The translations under genes and the position numbers were made by a program. Shown here piece by piece: positions 34,545 to 42,667 of a DNA stretch of 64,000 bases. Where the stretch lies: the NCBI GenBank assembly GCA_964509425.1, contig CAZDWZ010000002.1:474766-538765 (forward strand). The letters are read 5' to 3'. Numbering within the stretch: the stretch's first letter is position 1; every line of letters begins with the position of its first letter. Under the pieces are notes generated by a model. That model saw nothing but the letters and a program-made list of their open reading frames with translations. It ran no database searches and was not told the origin of the DNA. The stretch is from CAZDWZ01 sp964509425 (GTDB lineage Bacteria > Bdellovibrionota_C > UBA2361 > SZUA-149 > CAZDWZ01).

Positions 34545-35305
34545 TTCTGCTCCGTCGTTGTTGGCTGCGAGAGAAAGTTTGATCCAAAAGGAAGCGGAAA
34601 GGCACCACCGTGTGGAAGTTTGTCGATGAGGGCATCGAGCGAGAATCCAGCGAGGGCTTCGGGATCGCCATCGTTTTTGCTGCCGCAAACGCCATCCCCC
34701 ACTCCTTGCTCGACGCGGAGGAGCGGCATTGCCATGTTCTGCGGCAGCGCCTGAAGCGGAGAGAATTGCTGAAGCATTCGTTGGATGTTTCCGCGAAGGC
34801 CCACGTAACTGACACGGAAGGAGCCGTCCGACGCTTTGACGAGCTCGACGGGTCCGGGCAGCTCAAGCTCACGGAGCACCATCGACTTCCCGCTACGAGT
34901 CGCTGATAGCCGCGCACGAAGCGGGTTTGGTTGAGAGAGCGAGAGCAAAACGGCGTCCCCCTCCGATTCAACCTGAATGTTCGACGACACAAGCTGGTTC
35001 AACGAATTGAAGAAGGAGCCGGCAAAAAGCTTCGCCAGATACGTTTTCCCCCGGAAAGTGGCCCGCATTTGGCCTCGCAGGATAAGTGTCAACCCAGGGT
35101 CGTCTTTGAACTCAGTTTCGAAACCGCCAACGCAAAACTTTTCGTTATAGATGTCGAAGCTCTGCTTTCCAAGTCGGATGCCGGAGAAGATCGCGTCCGA
35201 CGGCTGCTCGATGCGCGCGACCCACAGATAACACGTGGCAGAGGCGGTCCCAAAGAGAAGGAGACCGAGCAGGGAAAAAATCACGTTCCTGTCGGACAAG
35301 CTCAC
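34541..35305 (-). CDS. Unknown single-helix membrane protein linked to the ABC exporter
   Basis: A 254-residue protein, not recognised. One N-terminal transmembrane helix (about 9-29), then a periplasmic beta-rich domain; the C-terminal third contains a lone cysteine pair area and ends in a Pro/Gln/Thr tail. The GTG at 35305 overlaps the TGA of the TraB-like gene by four bases and has GGGGAAG upstream; a longer start at 35350 is less likely. Its stop overlaps the ATPase start. Coupling on both sides suggests an accessory subunit of the exporter or a substrate-handling protein. Confidence 0.65.
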   Translation of the reverse strand: MSLSDRNVIFSLLGLLLFGTASATCYLWVARIEQPSDAIFSGIRLGKQSFDIYNEKFCVGGFETEFKDDPGLTLILRGQMRATFRGKTYLAKLFAGSFFNSLNQLVSSNIQVESEGDAVLLSLSQPNPLRARLSATRSGKSMVLRELELPGPVELVKASDGSFRVSYVGLRGNIQRMLQQFSPLQALPQNMAMPLLRVEQGVGDGVCGSKNDGDPEALAGFSLDALIDKLPHGGAFPLPFGSNFLSQPTTTEQK

Positions 35306-36303
35306 GAAGTCTTCCCCTGCGGCGGTTGCAGATGCCAGGCTTCGAGCCAATGTGTCTTGTCTTTTTTCATGGAGAAATCTCTCTCGAGGCTTTCTTGAAA
35401 TTTGGGCATGTGGGCCGCGCCGTAGAAAATCGCTATTCTCTTTTTTCCCTTCTTCAGTTGATCGCGAAGCACTTCGAGCGCCTTTTGATTGCGATCGGCG
35501 ACGAGAGTTGAACCTTGCGGACCCTCTATTTTTTCGACGAGAGAGTCGAGCTCGCGGAAATTCTCGGCGAGATAACGTCGCAGCACATACGGCCTCGCTT
35601 CGTCCGCGCTCGTCAGAAACGCGGTCATCAGCAGCATCCCTTCAAACGGGTTGTCGCGTTTTTGTTCTTCTACAAAACCTTGGATGAGGAGGCGGAGGAA
35701 CAAGGACCAGATGCTCTCGCCGCGAGACTCGAGCGAGGCGGTGAATGATTCTGGACTGAGGTCGGCGTGAATCATGTTCTTCTTGGTGTAATCGATGTTC
35801 TCGAGTTGGAAGGCGAGGCCGAGCACTTTCTGGAGAGTTTGTTGAAGCGCACTTACGGGATTAGACGGGCTCGAGCCTCGAGTCTGCAGAGCCTTTTTCT
35901 CCTCCAGGCTGAGTTCCTCGGGTGCGATGAGCTCATAAAGGACGGCATCATACGTCGCGAATTCCTTGTTCAGTTGCTGGTAATACGCGAGTTCGGCGAT
36001 GTGAACAGCGGAAATGAGGTCCACTTGGATGGGAGCACCTTTCTTTCCGGTCGCGGCGGCTTCGCCGGTAAAGCTGACGACGGAGGTCTCCAATATCTTC
36101 GGCCGGTTCTCCTTATCCTTCCCGATCCGCAAAAACGCGCTTTCAGCGGGAGGGGCAACTGGATGAGCTGTGGGAGCTTCTGAAGCGCTGGCTTCTGACG
36201 GCGGAGGAGCTTCGATTGCTCTCCCTGGGTCCGCGAATGCGTCGGACGTCAAGGAACAGAAGAAGAGGAAAAGACCGGAGAATCGGAGGGCAGCGTTTCG
36301 CAT
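35302..36303 (-). CDS. TraB/PrgY-like (Tiki-superfamily) exported protein
   Basis: A 333-residue protein with a signal peptide ending near AFADP (about 25) and a Pro/Ala-rich spacer. Then come the TraB/PrgY features: VDLISAVHIAELAYY (about 95, first histidine motif), AVLYELIAPEEL (acidic motif) and IAIFYGAAHMPKF (about 295, second histidine motif). Relatives include pheromone-shutdown proteins and metal-dependent proteases. It heads a seven-gene unit running down to ddl (28204) with overlaps or short gaps throughout. AGGAA precedes the ATG. Confidence 0.75.
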   Translation of the reverse strand: MRNAALRFSGLFLFFCSLTSDAFADPGRAIEAPPPSEASASEAPTAHPVAPPAESAFLRIGKDKENRPKILETSVVSFTGEAAATGKKGAPIQVDLISAVHIAELAYYQQLNKEFATYDAVLYELIAPEELSLEEKKALQTRGSSPSNPVSALQQTLQKVLGLAFQLENIDYTKKNMIHADLSPESFTASLESRGESIWSLFLRLLIQGFVEEQKRDNPFEGMLLMTAFLTSADEARPYVLRRYLAENFRELDSLVEKIEGPQGSTLVADRNQKALEVLRDQLKKGKKRIAIFYGAAHMPKFQESLERDFSMKKDKTHWLEAWHLQPPQGKTS

Positions 36304-36419
36304 GGTTGGTTTGATTCCTGTATATCGTGCGATCTGGTGATCAGCTATACCTCTTCTCCGGATTTGTCGGGAAATCCAATTTCATATTACAGCGATGTAT
36401 TCACTCTAAGAGAGGGCCT

Positions 36420-37019
36420 ATGAAGATATCGGTAATCGCGGGAAGTCACCGTCGAGAATCTCAATCAGCTCGCGTCGGCCGGTATATTGAAGACGAGCTG
36501 AAAAAGCTGGGTGCTTCAACTTTTTTTCTGTCGCTTGCCGAGAATCCGATACCCCTCTGGGATGAAGACGTCTGGGCTGGGTCAGAGAAGTGGAGCGATC
36601 TCTGGGGCCCGATCTCAAAAGAGCTGGGGGAGTCGGCGGGCGCGGTGGTGGTGAGCCCTGAATGGAGCGGCATGGCTCCGGCTGGTTTGAAGAACTTTTT
36701 TCTCCTTTGTAGCAAGGAACTGTCCCACAAACCCGCAATGCTCGTTGGGGTTTCCTCTTCGATTGGGGGCGCGTATCCAATCGCGGAGCTTCGCATGAGC
36801 AGCTACAAGAATACGAGAATTTGTTACATGCCGGACCACGTGATCGTCCGGAACGCGGAGTCGATGCTAAAGCCCGGGGTGCCAACCGACAAGCATGACG
36901 AAAACCTTCGGGCAAGGATCGCCTACACCGCAAAGGTGCTTTTGGAGTATTCGAAAGCATTCACCACGATCAGGGAGAGCGGCGTAATCGACATGAAGAC
37001 ATTCCCAAATGGAATGTAG
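36420..37019 (+). CDS. NADPH-dependent FMN reductase family protein
   Basis: A 199-residue flavodoxin-fold protein: MKISVIAGSHRRESQSARVG holds the FMN-phosphate loop, VVVSPEWSGMAPAGLKNFF is the conserved flavin-contact segment, and GVSSSIGGAYPIAELRM follows. Such enzymes reduce FMN, quinones or azo compounds using NAD(P)H. The ATG at 36420 has GAGAGGG upstream and matches the usual start exactly. It is divergent from the TraB-like gene. A decayed mobile element starts five bases after its stop. Confidence 0.85.
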   Translation: MKISVIAGSHRRESQSARVGRYIEDELKKLGASTFFLSLAENPIPLWDEDVWAGSEKWSDLWGPISKELGESAGAVVVSPEWSGMAPAGLKNFFLLCSKELSHKPAMLVGVSSSIGGAYPIAELRMSSYKNTRICYMPDHVIVRNAESMLKPGVPTDKHDENLRARIAYTAKVLLEYSKAFTTIRESGVIDMKTFPNGM

Positions 37020-37023
37020 GATC

Positions 37024-37778
37024 ACGAATCCTTAAAGACCTCGTACATATCCCCGTCGTTGCCCGCGAAGCCTTAAAGGGGTCGTACTGAACTCTCTCTT
37101 GGCGGGCAGATCCTTCCCTGTCTTGACGCCGCTTAGAACGTGAAATGACGCTTACGTCAGAGTATGGAGACCCCCTACGGGCGCTTTCCGCCTGACTTCA
37201 CCGCAGCACAGGTCAATCGGAAGAGAAACAGCAGGTCTCAGAAACAAGCTCTCATTCCGCCCAGGCAGAATTCTCGATGCTCTGAAGAGAAAGCCATTCT
37301 CTATCCATCAAGAGGAGCAAAAAGGCGGGGGCCTGTAAGTCCCCGGCGGAAAGACGGCATTTAGCTCGCCATTCCGAAAACGTCTGGACGCCTCACGATA
37401 GGTTTCAAACAATCGAAAATATCGATCAATGTAGATTTTTCTCGCCTCGGGATTAAGCGTAAGCACGAGCGGTCGCTTCGAGTACCGCTCCGAAGTCTTC
37501 GTCGACTTCGGCGAGCCCCTGCCTCAACACGGAGAAGCGCTTCTGGCCCTGCGAAACCCTTACCTTCGGCAAGAACTTCCTCAATCATTTCGCACCGCCG
37601 GTTCTCAACCCTCTGGTCCATCATGTTGGAATATTCGCGCTGCGAGAGATTCTCGAAGCCCGGAGGTTGAGAAAAGACGAGTTCATACTCTTCCGTGTAG
37701 CGCTAGATGCCCATTCGGAGGTTGGGGAGGCACAAAATGAGGTTAGCGGTGTCATGTACGGGTGCTTTAAGGATTCGT
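37024..37778. mobile_element. Decayed insertion element bounded by 25-bp inverted repeats
   Basis: Sequences at 37024-37048 and 37754-37778 are inverted copies, identical at 22 of 25 positions, with the shared form ACGAATCCTTAAAG-N4-CGTACAT. A third partial copy, CCTTAAAG-N4-CGTAC, lies in direct orientation at 37071-37087. Between them is a transposase remnant on the minus strand. This resembles a REP-associated transposase flanked by inverted REP-type sequences, now inactivated. The stretch 37779-37950 beyond it holds nothing recognised. Confidence 0.6.
37308..37753 (-). pseudogene. Y1-type (IS200/REP-associated-like) transposase remnant
   Basis: Reading the minus strand, protein-like sequence continues through three frames with at least one in-frame stop. 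First comes a segment with VFSQPPGFENLSQREY and RRCEMIEEVLAEGKGFAGPE. After frameshifts comes RPLVLTLNPEARKIYIDRYF, then YREASRRFRNGELNAVFPPG, finishing TYRPPPF before the TGA at 37308. The ending FP-x-G-x-x-PP-x-PF and the Arg-rich helix before it recall the C-terminus of REP-associated tyrosine transposases. The N-terminal half with the catalytic HUH and Tyr is missing. Family recall is from memory; the frameshifts and stop are visible. Confidence 0.5.
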
Positions 37779-37950
37779 CGCTGCGGTCCGCCGATTAACG
37801 CGCTCGGCTCTTTACGCCTTCGTGAGGTCAAACCTCCCCGTCCCGAACGCGAACCGCCCTGGGAATACGTGCTTTGGTCACTATTCGTGCCTGTCGAGAT
37901 GCCTGAACTTCGAGCTTGTCGATAAGGCTCGGCAATTGAGCTGCCCCTCG

Positions 37951-40173
37951 TCAGTCACCACTCATTCGCTCGCCGCTCACGAGAGAAAGGGCCCTGCTCT
38001 TGACACCCTTCAGGTCAATCTTCCCCGTGCCCAGCACGGGAAGCGCCTCGACCTTGAAGATGTGCTCTTTCTTCGGGATCCACAGATTCGGAAGTCCCTG
38101 ATCTCCGAGCTTATCAATCAGCCAGGCCGCATCGACCTCTTTCGTCATCAAAATGACAATTCGCTCTCCCTTCTTCTCATCAGGCACAGCCGTCACCACA
38201 CAGAGGGTCTCGCTCGCTTCGAGCACCGTATGAATCGCCTCTTCGATTTTTCCGTGCGGAACCATTTCTCCCGCTATCTTGCTAAACCGCGCCAATCGGT
38301 CAGTGATTGTGACGAAACCCTCTTCGTCTAATTTCGCGATATCTCCCGTGACATACCAGCCGTCACGAATCACCTCTTTGGTCTTCGCTTCATTCTTCAA
38401 ATATCCCGCCATGACATTCGGCCCCCGGACAAGAAGAAGCCCCTCCTCCCCCGGCAGCAGCGGCTGAAACGTCTCGGGATTCACAACCTTCACCGCGACC
38501 GAGGGTATCGGATGCCCCGCCGTACCAGGTTTATGACCGCGCTGGTTCACCCGGGAGTCCTTCACGTTCGGAACATTAAGAAGCGCGACCGGTGAGAGCT
38601 CCGTGCAGCCATACCCTTCGAGCGGCTCGATATCGAACTTCTCCTGAAACGCCGCGGCGATCCGCTCTTTCAGCTTCTCGGCACCCACGACAACATATCG
38701 AAGACTCGCAAACGCCGTTTTCGGACACTTCCTCGTGTACGATTGGAGAAATGTCGGCGTGCTGATAAGCACCGTCAGCTTCTCCTTCTCGACCCAGTCC
38801 CCGATCGTTCCCGCATCCATGGGGTTCGGATGATATGTTGCTCGAATCCCCGCTAGCAGCGGCAGCCACAGCGTTCCCGTGTATCCAAACGAGTGAAAAA
38901 ACGGGAGGACGCCCATGATGCCGTCTCGCTTATCGAGATCGAACAGATCGTAAAATGCCTGAATGTTCGACGATACGTTCCCATGCGACAGACAAACACC
39001 CTTCGGCTCGCCCGTGCTCCCGCTCGAAAAAATTATCGTCGCAAGATCATCAGCCCCAACGGTCTTTCCGTCCTCGTTGCAGACTCGTTCCAGAATTCTG
39101 CCGGGAAGAAATGAGAGAAGGAATGCACCCAGCTTCGAGAGCGGAGTGATTCCTCGAAGTAGATCCTCGATAAATATCGAGCCCGGTAACGCTTCGAGCT
39201 TGGCTTTGGCGATAAACGATTTGCTCGTGATTACCGTCTTTAGCTCCGCCTGCTCGGCCGCCGAGCGCATGTTCGCCGGCCCCGAAGTAAAATTGATATT
39301 CACCGAGACCTTGCCAAGGAGCGAAATCGCGACGTTTGCAAGGACACCCGCAACCGACGAGGGCAGCATAATCCCGACGTTCTTCTGCCCCTTCAAAGAC
39401 CCCTTGAGCTTCAACGCCAGCGCCAAAGAGCCCGCCAATGCCGGAAGAAACCTCAGCCGCTGACCCATGGTGTCGACGAGGCACGTGCGAAAAGGATGCC
39501 GGTGAGCAGAACGGATGAATATTCGGTGCAACGAAGGAGCGTTCTTCCGCCGTGAGATCGCCAGATCCGCGGACATCTCCTGCACAAGTTGCCGAACTTC
39601 ATGCGCCTTGGCGGTTGAAGGCAGCGGCTTTCCAAACGAGATGGTTACCGGATACGGAAGCTGCTTCGGAACCTTCCAGAAAAATCTTCCGTTTCGGTAG
39701 CTGAATATGCTCCCCCAAATTTGATCGATGTAAACCGGAATTACCGGCGCATCGATTCCTTCCATGATGCGTTCGAATCCTTTACGAAAAGAGAGCATTC
39801 GTCCGATGCGGGTCAGCTCACCCTCCGCGAAAATGCACACTAACTCGCCGTCGGCGATCGCTTTTCGAGCTTCGCCAAGCGAGCGCACCAGCTCACGCGG
39901 ACTATCCGTTTCCGAGATCGGAATCGCACGCATCAGCTTCACGATCGGATGGAGAAGCGGCGAATTGTAGAATTGCCGGAACATCAAAAAGCGAATTGGC
40001 CGATCGATGCTCGCAAGCAGAAGCGGCGGATCCACGTACGCAACGTGATTGCAAATGAGGAGCGCACCACCCGTCTTTGGAATATTTTCAGCGCCACGCA
40101 CCTGAAAACTGTACAGCGTATGGGTGAGAACCCAGTTCGCAGAGCTTGCTGCCCGGTAGGCCCAACTGCTCAT
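37951..40173 (-). CDS. aas: Acyltransferase / acyl-ACP (acyl-CoA) synthetase fusion, Aas-like
   Basis: A 740-residue two-domain enzyme. Residues about 25-215 are a PlsC-type acyltransferase with NHVAYVD (HX4D) and FAEGELTR. Residues about 225-725 are an AMP-binding ligase with FSSGSTGEPKGV (P-loop), GYGCTELSP, GWYVTGDIA and GTGKIDL carrying the catalytic lysine. Aas recycles lysophosphatidylethanolamine using free fatty acids. The fused LplT transporter found in some relatives is absent. It is translationally coupled to the preceding DUF4845-like gene by a four-base overlap. Confidence 0.87.
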   Translation of the reverse strand: MSSWAYRAASSANWVLTHTLYSFQVRGAENIPKTGGALLICNHVAYVDPPLLLASIDRPIRFLMFRQFYNSPLLHPIVKLMRAIPISETDSPRELVRSLGEARKAIADGELVCIFAEGELTRIGRMLSFRKGFERIMEGIDAPVIPVYIDQIWGSIFSYRNGRFFWKVPKQLPYPVTISFGKPLPSTAKAHEVRQLVQEMSADLAISRRKNAPSLHRIFIRSAHRHPFRTCLVDTMGQRLRFLPALAGSLALALKLKGSLKGQKNVGIMLPSSVAGVLANVAISLLGKVSVNINFTSGPANMRSAAEQAELKTVITSKSFIAKAKLEALPGSIFIEDLLRGITPLSKLGAFLLSFLPGRILERVCNEDGKTVGADDLATIIFSSGSTGEPKGVCLSHGNVSSNIQAFYDLFDLDKRDGIMGVLPFFHSFGYTGTLWLPLLAGIRATYHPNPMDAGTIGDWVEKEKLTVLISTPTFLQSYTRKCPKTAFASLRYVVVGAEKLKERIAAAFQEKFDIEPLEGYGCTELSPVALLNVPNVKDSRVNQRGHKPGTAGHPIPSVAVKVVNPETFQPLLPGEEGLLLVRGPNVMAGYLKNEAKTKEVIRDGWYVTGDIAKLDEEGFVTITDRLARFSKIAGEMVPHGKIEEAIHTVLEASETLCVVTAVPDEKKGERIVILMTKEVDAAWLIDKLGDQGLPNLWIPKKEHIFKVEALPVLGTGKIDLKGVKSRALSLVSGERMSGD

Positions 40174-40580
40174 CGACCCGCCGCCCGATCCGCTTCAGGA
40201 TGAAACTCAAAGACCCAAATTTTGTAGTAACGTCCGTTTCCGAAGTCGATGTCGAGCACCTCTTTGTACTTGAAATCAATCTTCGTGCGGCCACCGGTCC
40301 GAACAATTCGTAACGTGTCTTCAGTTGAGAAAGGGATATTCAATTTTTTGATCTTCTCAATAATGGTCTTTCGCATCTCCATGTCGGTGAGAACTTGCGA
40401 CTTCGCCGCTTGGTTCTCCATCAGACCGAGAATTTCGTAGTAGGAATAGTAGAACGGAAGAACGCGGTAGCCGATGTAAACAAAAATCCCCACGATGGCG
40501 AGCATGAAGAAGAATCCGAACGAGCTCATCCCTCGCTCCGTTCGTAATCTCCGCGCCCTCATAGGCCGTTCGCAAATCAT
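40170..40580 (-). CDS. DUF4845-like membrane protein
   Basis: A 136-residue protein with a basic N-terminus, RGMSSFGFFFMLAIVGIFVYIG as the transmembrane helix (about 16-38), then a conserved-looking YYSYYEILGLM stretch and a small periplasmic domain ending in an Arg-rich tail. The layout matches DUF4845 proteins, whose function is unknown. A near-perfect AAGGAGG precedes the ATG at 40580. It overlaps the aas-like gene by four bases. Confidence 0.65.
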   Translation of the reverse strand: MICERPMRARRLRTERGMSSFGFFFMLAIVGIFVYIGYRVLPFYYSYYEILGLMENQAAKSQVLTDMEMRKTIIEKIKKLNIPFSTEDTLRIVRTGGRTKIDFKYKEVLDIDFGNGRYYKIWVFEFHPEADRAAGR

Positions 40581-40700
40581 ACTCTTGTCCTCCTTCCGGC
40601 AAAGAACCCTACTGGCCTATACTATGGGAGCTTGGGATTCGTAAGAGTCCTTGAGCTTAGAAGGCGATTCCGATAATCTTCATTAGCTTTTTGGGACACC

Positions 40701-41093
40701 ATGAGACCTCGCCGATTCCTACTGCCTGCGCTTTTCCTTCTCGTCCTCGGGACCGGGAATATCTACGTGGGCATGTATAAGGAGATGCAATACAAGCAGG
40801 TTTATGAAGAGTTATCGGTCTTGGGCCCATCGCCCGATATCGACGACTCATCGGCACTCACCCGCCTCGAGAGCTTTCGTCAAACAAATCAGCGTTACGC
40901 CGAGCGGCAGCTCGAGGCAAAAGACAGGCTCCAGCACTACCGCCTCGTCACTTTCGGAGGGAAGGCATTCATCGCGATGAGCATTGTGCTCCTCTCTGCC
41001 GCGCTTCTTTTTCAAATAACCGGCGATACTCTTCCGTGGCCGTTCGTCGGCCCCACGGAGAGGGTGCACGGTCAGCCGTTGATAAACAGGTAG
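40701..41093 (+). CDS. Small unknown membrane protein with two helices
   Basis: Not recognised. 130 residues: transmembrane helix about 6-26, a hydrophilic alpha-helical region rich in Glu, Arg and Gln (about 27-82, possibly coiled coil), then a second helix (about 88-107) and a short tail. It lies twelve bases before the pgl gene and is probably co-transcribed with it, without an evident functional link. The ATG at 40701 lacks a strong ribosome site. Confidence 0.6.
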   Translation: MRPRRFLLPALFLLVLGTGNIYVGMYKEMQYKQVYEELSVLGPSPDIDDSSALTRLESFRQTNQRYAERQLEAKDRLQHYRLVTFGGKAFIAMSIVLLSAALLFQITGDTLPWPFVGPTERVHGQPLINR

Positions 41094-41105
41094 CCACGGG
41101 GAAAG

Positions 41106-41822
41106 ATGATACTCAAGAACACTACTCCTTCCGAGCTTTTTGATGAAGGCGCGCGAGCAATCTGTGATTATCTGCAAGCTTGCCAGCATGAGAAGATAGT
41201 GTGGGGCCTCTGCGGAGGGAGATCCCCGGTGGGCTTATTCAACGCACTCATCCCCAAGCTCCCGTCGCTCCCGCGCGAGCTTCTCGAACGCTTCTACTTC
41301 CTGCAGGTTGATGAGCGACTCTTCGTAGAACACAACCAAGACGGCCTTCGTGAGCAGATTTACACGCCGCTCGTGGCATCGGCTCGGATTCGCCAAGCAC
41401 AGATCATAAATTACCCGCTGCCGAAGGATCGAACCGCACAGGCGGTCGAAGCTTCGAGCGATCAATACTTAAGCGTCCTCGAGGGCCTCGGCGGCAGGTT
41501 TCACATCGCGATTCTCGGTACTGGCGAGGATGGGCATGTGGCAGGAACGTTCCCCCACCACCCGACGAGTGAGGTGGAGGATGTTGCTTTTTTCACTTAT
41601 GACGAGTCACCGAAGCCGCCTCCCGGAAGAGTCACCGCGACGCTACCTCTCCTCGCAGAGTCGGACCTTGGCATCCTCATCATCACCGGCGAAGCTAAGC
41701 GCCAGGCGTTGATGAATTTCCTGAATCCGCAGCTTTCACTGCAGGACTGTCCAGCGAAAATTGTGAGAGAAATGGAGGACTACATCCTGCTGACTGATTT
41801 GGATGTCGAATCGAGCCGTTAG
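41106..41822 (+). CDS. pgl: 6-phosphogluconolactonase
   Basis: A 238-residue sugar-phosphate isomerase-fold enzyme that hydrolyses 6-phosphogluconolactone in the oxidative pentose phosphate pathway. LCGGRSPVGLF (about 38, phosphate binding), FLQVDERLF (about 65) and ILGTGEDGHVAGTFP (about 138) are the DevB/Pgl signatures, with the catalytic His in GHVAG. zwf and gnd are not in the window. Its stop overlaps the stop of the convergent prmA gene. Confidence 0.88.
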   Translation: MILKNTTPSELFDEGARAICDYLQACQHEKIVWGLCGGRSPVGLFNALIPKLPSLPRELLERFYFLQVDERLFVEHNQDGLREQIYTPLVASARIRQAQIINYPLPKDRTAQAVEASSDQYLSVLEGLGGRFHIAILGTGEDGHVAGTFPHHPTSEVEDVAFFTYDESPKPPPGRVTATLPLLAESDLGILIITGEAKRQALMNFLNPQLSLQDCPAKIVREMEDYILLTDLDVESSR

Positions 41823-42667
41823 TTCTTCGGCTTCAAACCGCGCTGAAAGATCGCTGAGCACCAATTAAGCTCTTCGCGCTTCTCGAGTAATCTCCACTCA
41901 GGGTCGGAATACGCCGCAGCGACATCATTCCAAAGCTCGGGGAGTATCCCCGAAAGAATCAGGATTCCGCCCTCGGTTGAATGTTCTGCAATCGATGCCG
42001 AAAACCGACAAAGGAGCTCTGCAAAGAGGTTCGAAAGCACGAGATCGTAGGGACCTTGGGCATGCTCCATGCTGCCGAGCTGAAAGTTAATTTGCGAGGC
42101 ACTATTCAGCGCCGCGTTTTCACGCGCGTTTATCAACGCATCCGGCTCGATGTCGACCGCATCCACCGCCGCTTCGTAGAGCTTCATCGCCGCAATGGAC
42201 AACACGCCGCTTCCTGTTCCAAGATCGAAGACCCGCTTCGGATTCAGCACGACGACTGCCTCGTGCTGAATGAGCGAGAGCGCCATCTCTGTTGTGATGT
42301 GGTGGCCGGTACCAAAACCTGAACCCGGAATGAGAAAGAGATCGCCGGCCTTACGCGTTTCAGGAAGATTCTCCGCGGAAGCGATTGGCACCACCCTCAA
42401 CCGTCCGATATCCACTGCCTCCATCAGCTCATCACATCTCTGAGTCCAATTTTCCGGAATCACTTGCGAGCGAGAGAGAAACCGAAATTTATTCTCCGCG
42501 CACAATACGAGAAATTCTTCGAGACTCGCATCGTCGCCGGAAAAAAAAGCGCGCACCGTGTCGGCGTCCAGAATCTCGGCGCCCGAGGCCCCAAACGAGA
42601 CGGGAATCCACGCGAACTCATCCGGATCGGTGCAGTGAAAATCTATCTGCCAGTGTTTTACGTCCAT
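41819..42667 (-). CDS. prmA: Ribosomal protein L11 methyltransferase
   Basis: A 282-residue SAM-dependent methyltransferase. GSGFGTGHHITTEMAL (about 112) is the PrmA-specific motif, followed by VFDLGTGSGVLSIAA (SAM binding motif I), DIEPDALINARENA and LVLSNLFAELL (the NLxxxLL-type catalytic loop). The substrate-recognition domain occupies residues 1-100. It starts inside the phoX stop (TGATG overlap) and converges with pgl, so it depends on phoX transcription. Confidence 0.88.
   Translation of the reverse strand: MDVKHWQIDFHCTDPDEFAWIPVSFGASGAEILDADTVRAFFSGDDASLEEFLVLCAENKFRFLSRSQVIPENWTQRCDELMEAVDIGRLRVVPIASAENLPETRKAGDLFLIPGSGFGTGHHITTEMALSLIQHEAVVVLNPKRVFDLGTGSGVLSIAAMKLYEAAVDAVDIEPDALINARENAALNSASQINFQLGSMEHAQGPYDLVLSNLFAELLCRFSASIAEHSTEGGILILSGILPELWNDVAAAYSDPEWRLLEKREELNWCSAIFQRGLKPKN

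Noticed and set aside
37164..37364. 66-codon plus-strand frame inside the mobile element
   Set aside because: Overlaps the transposase remnant on the other strand and shows no protein-like composition.
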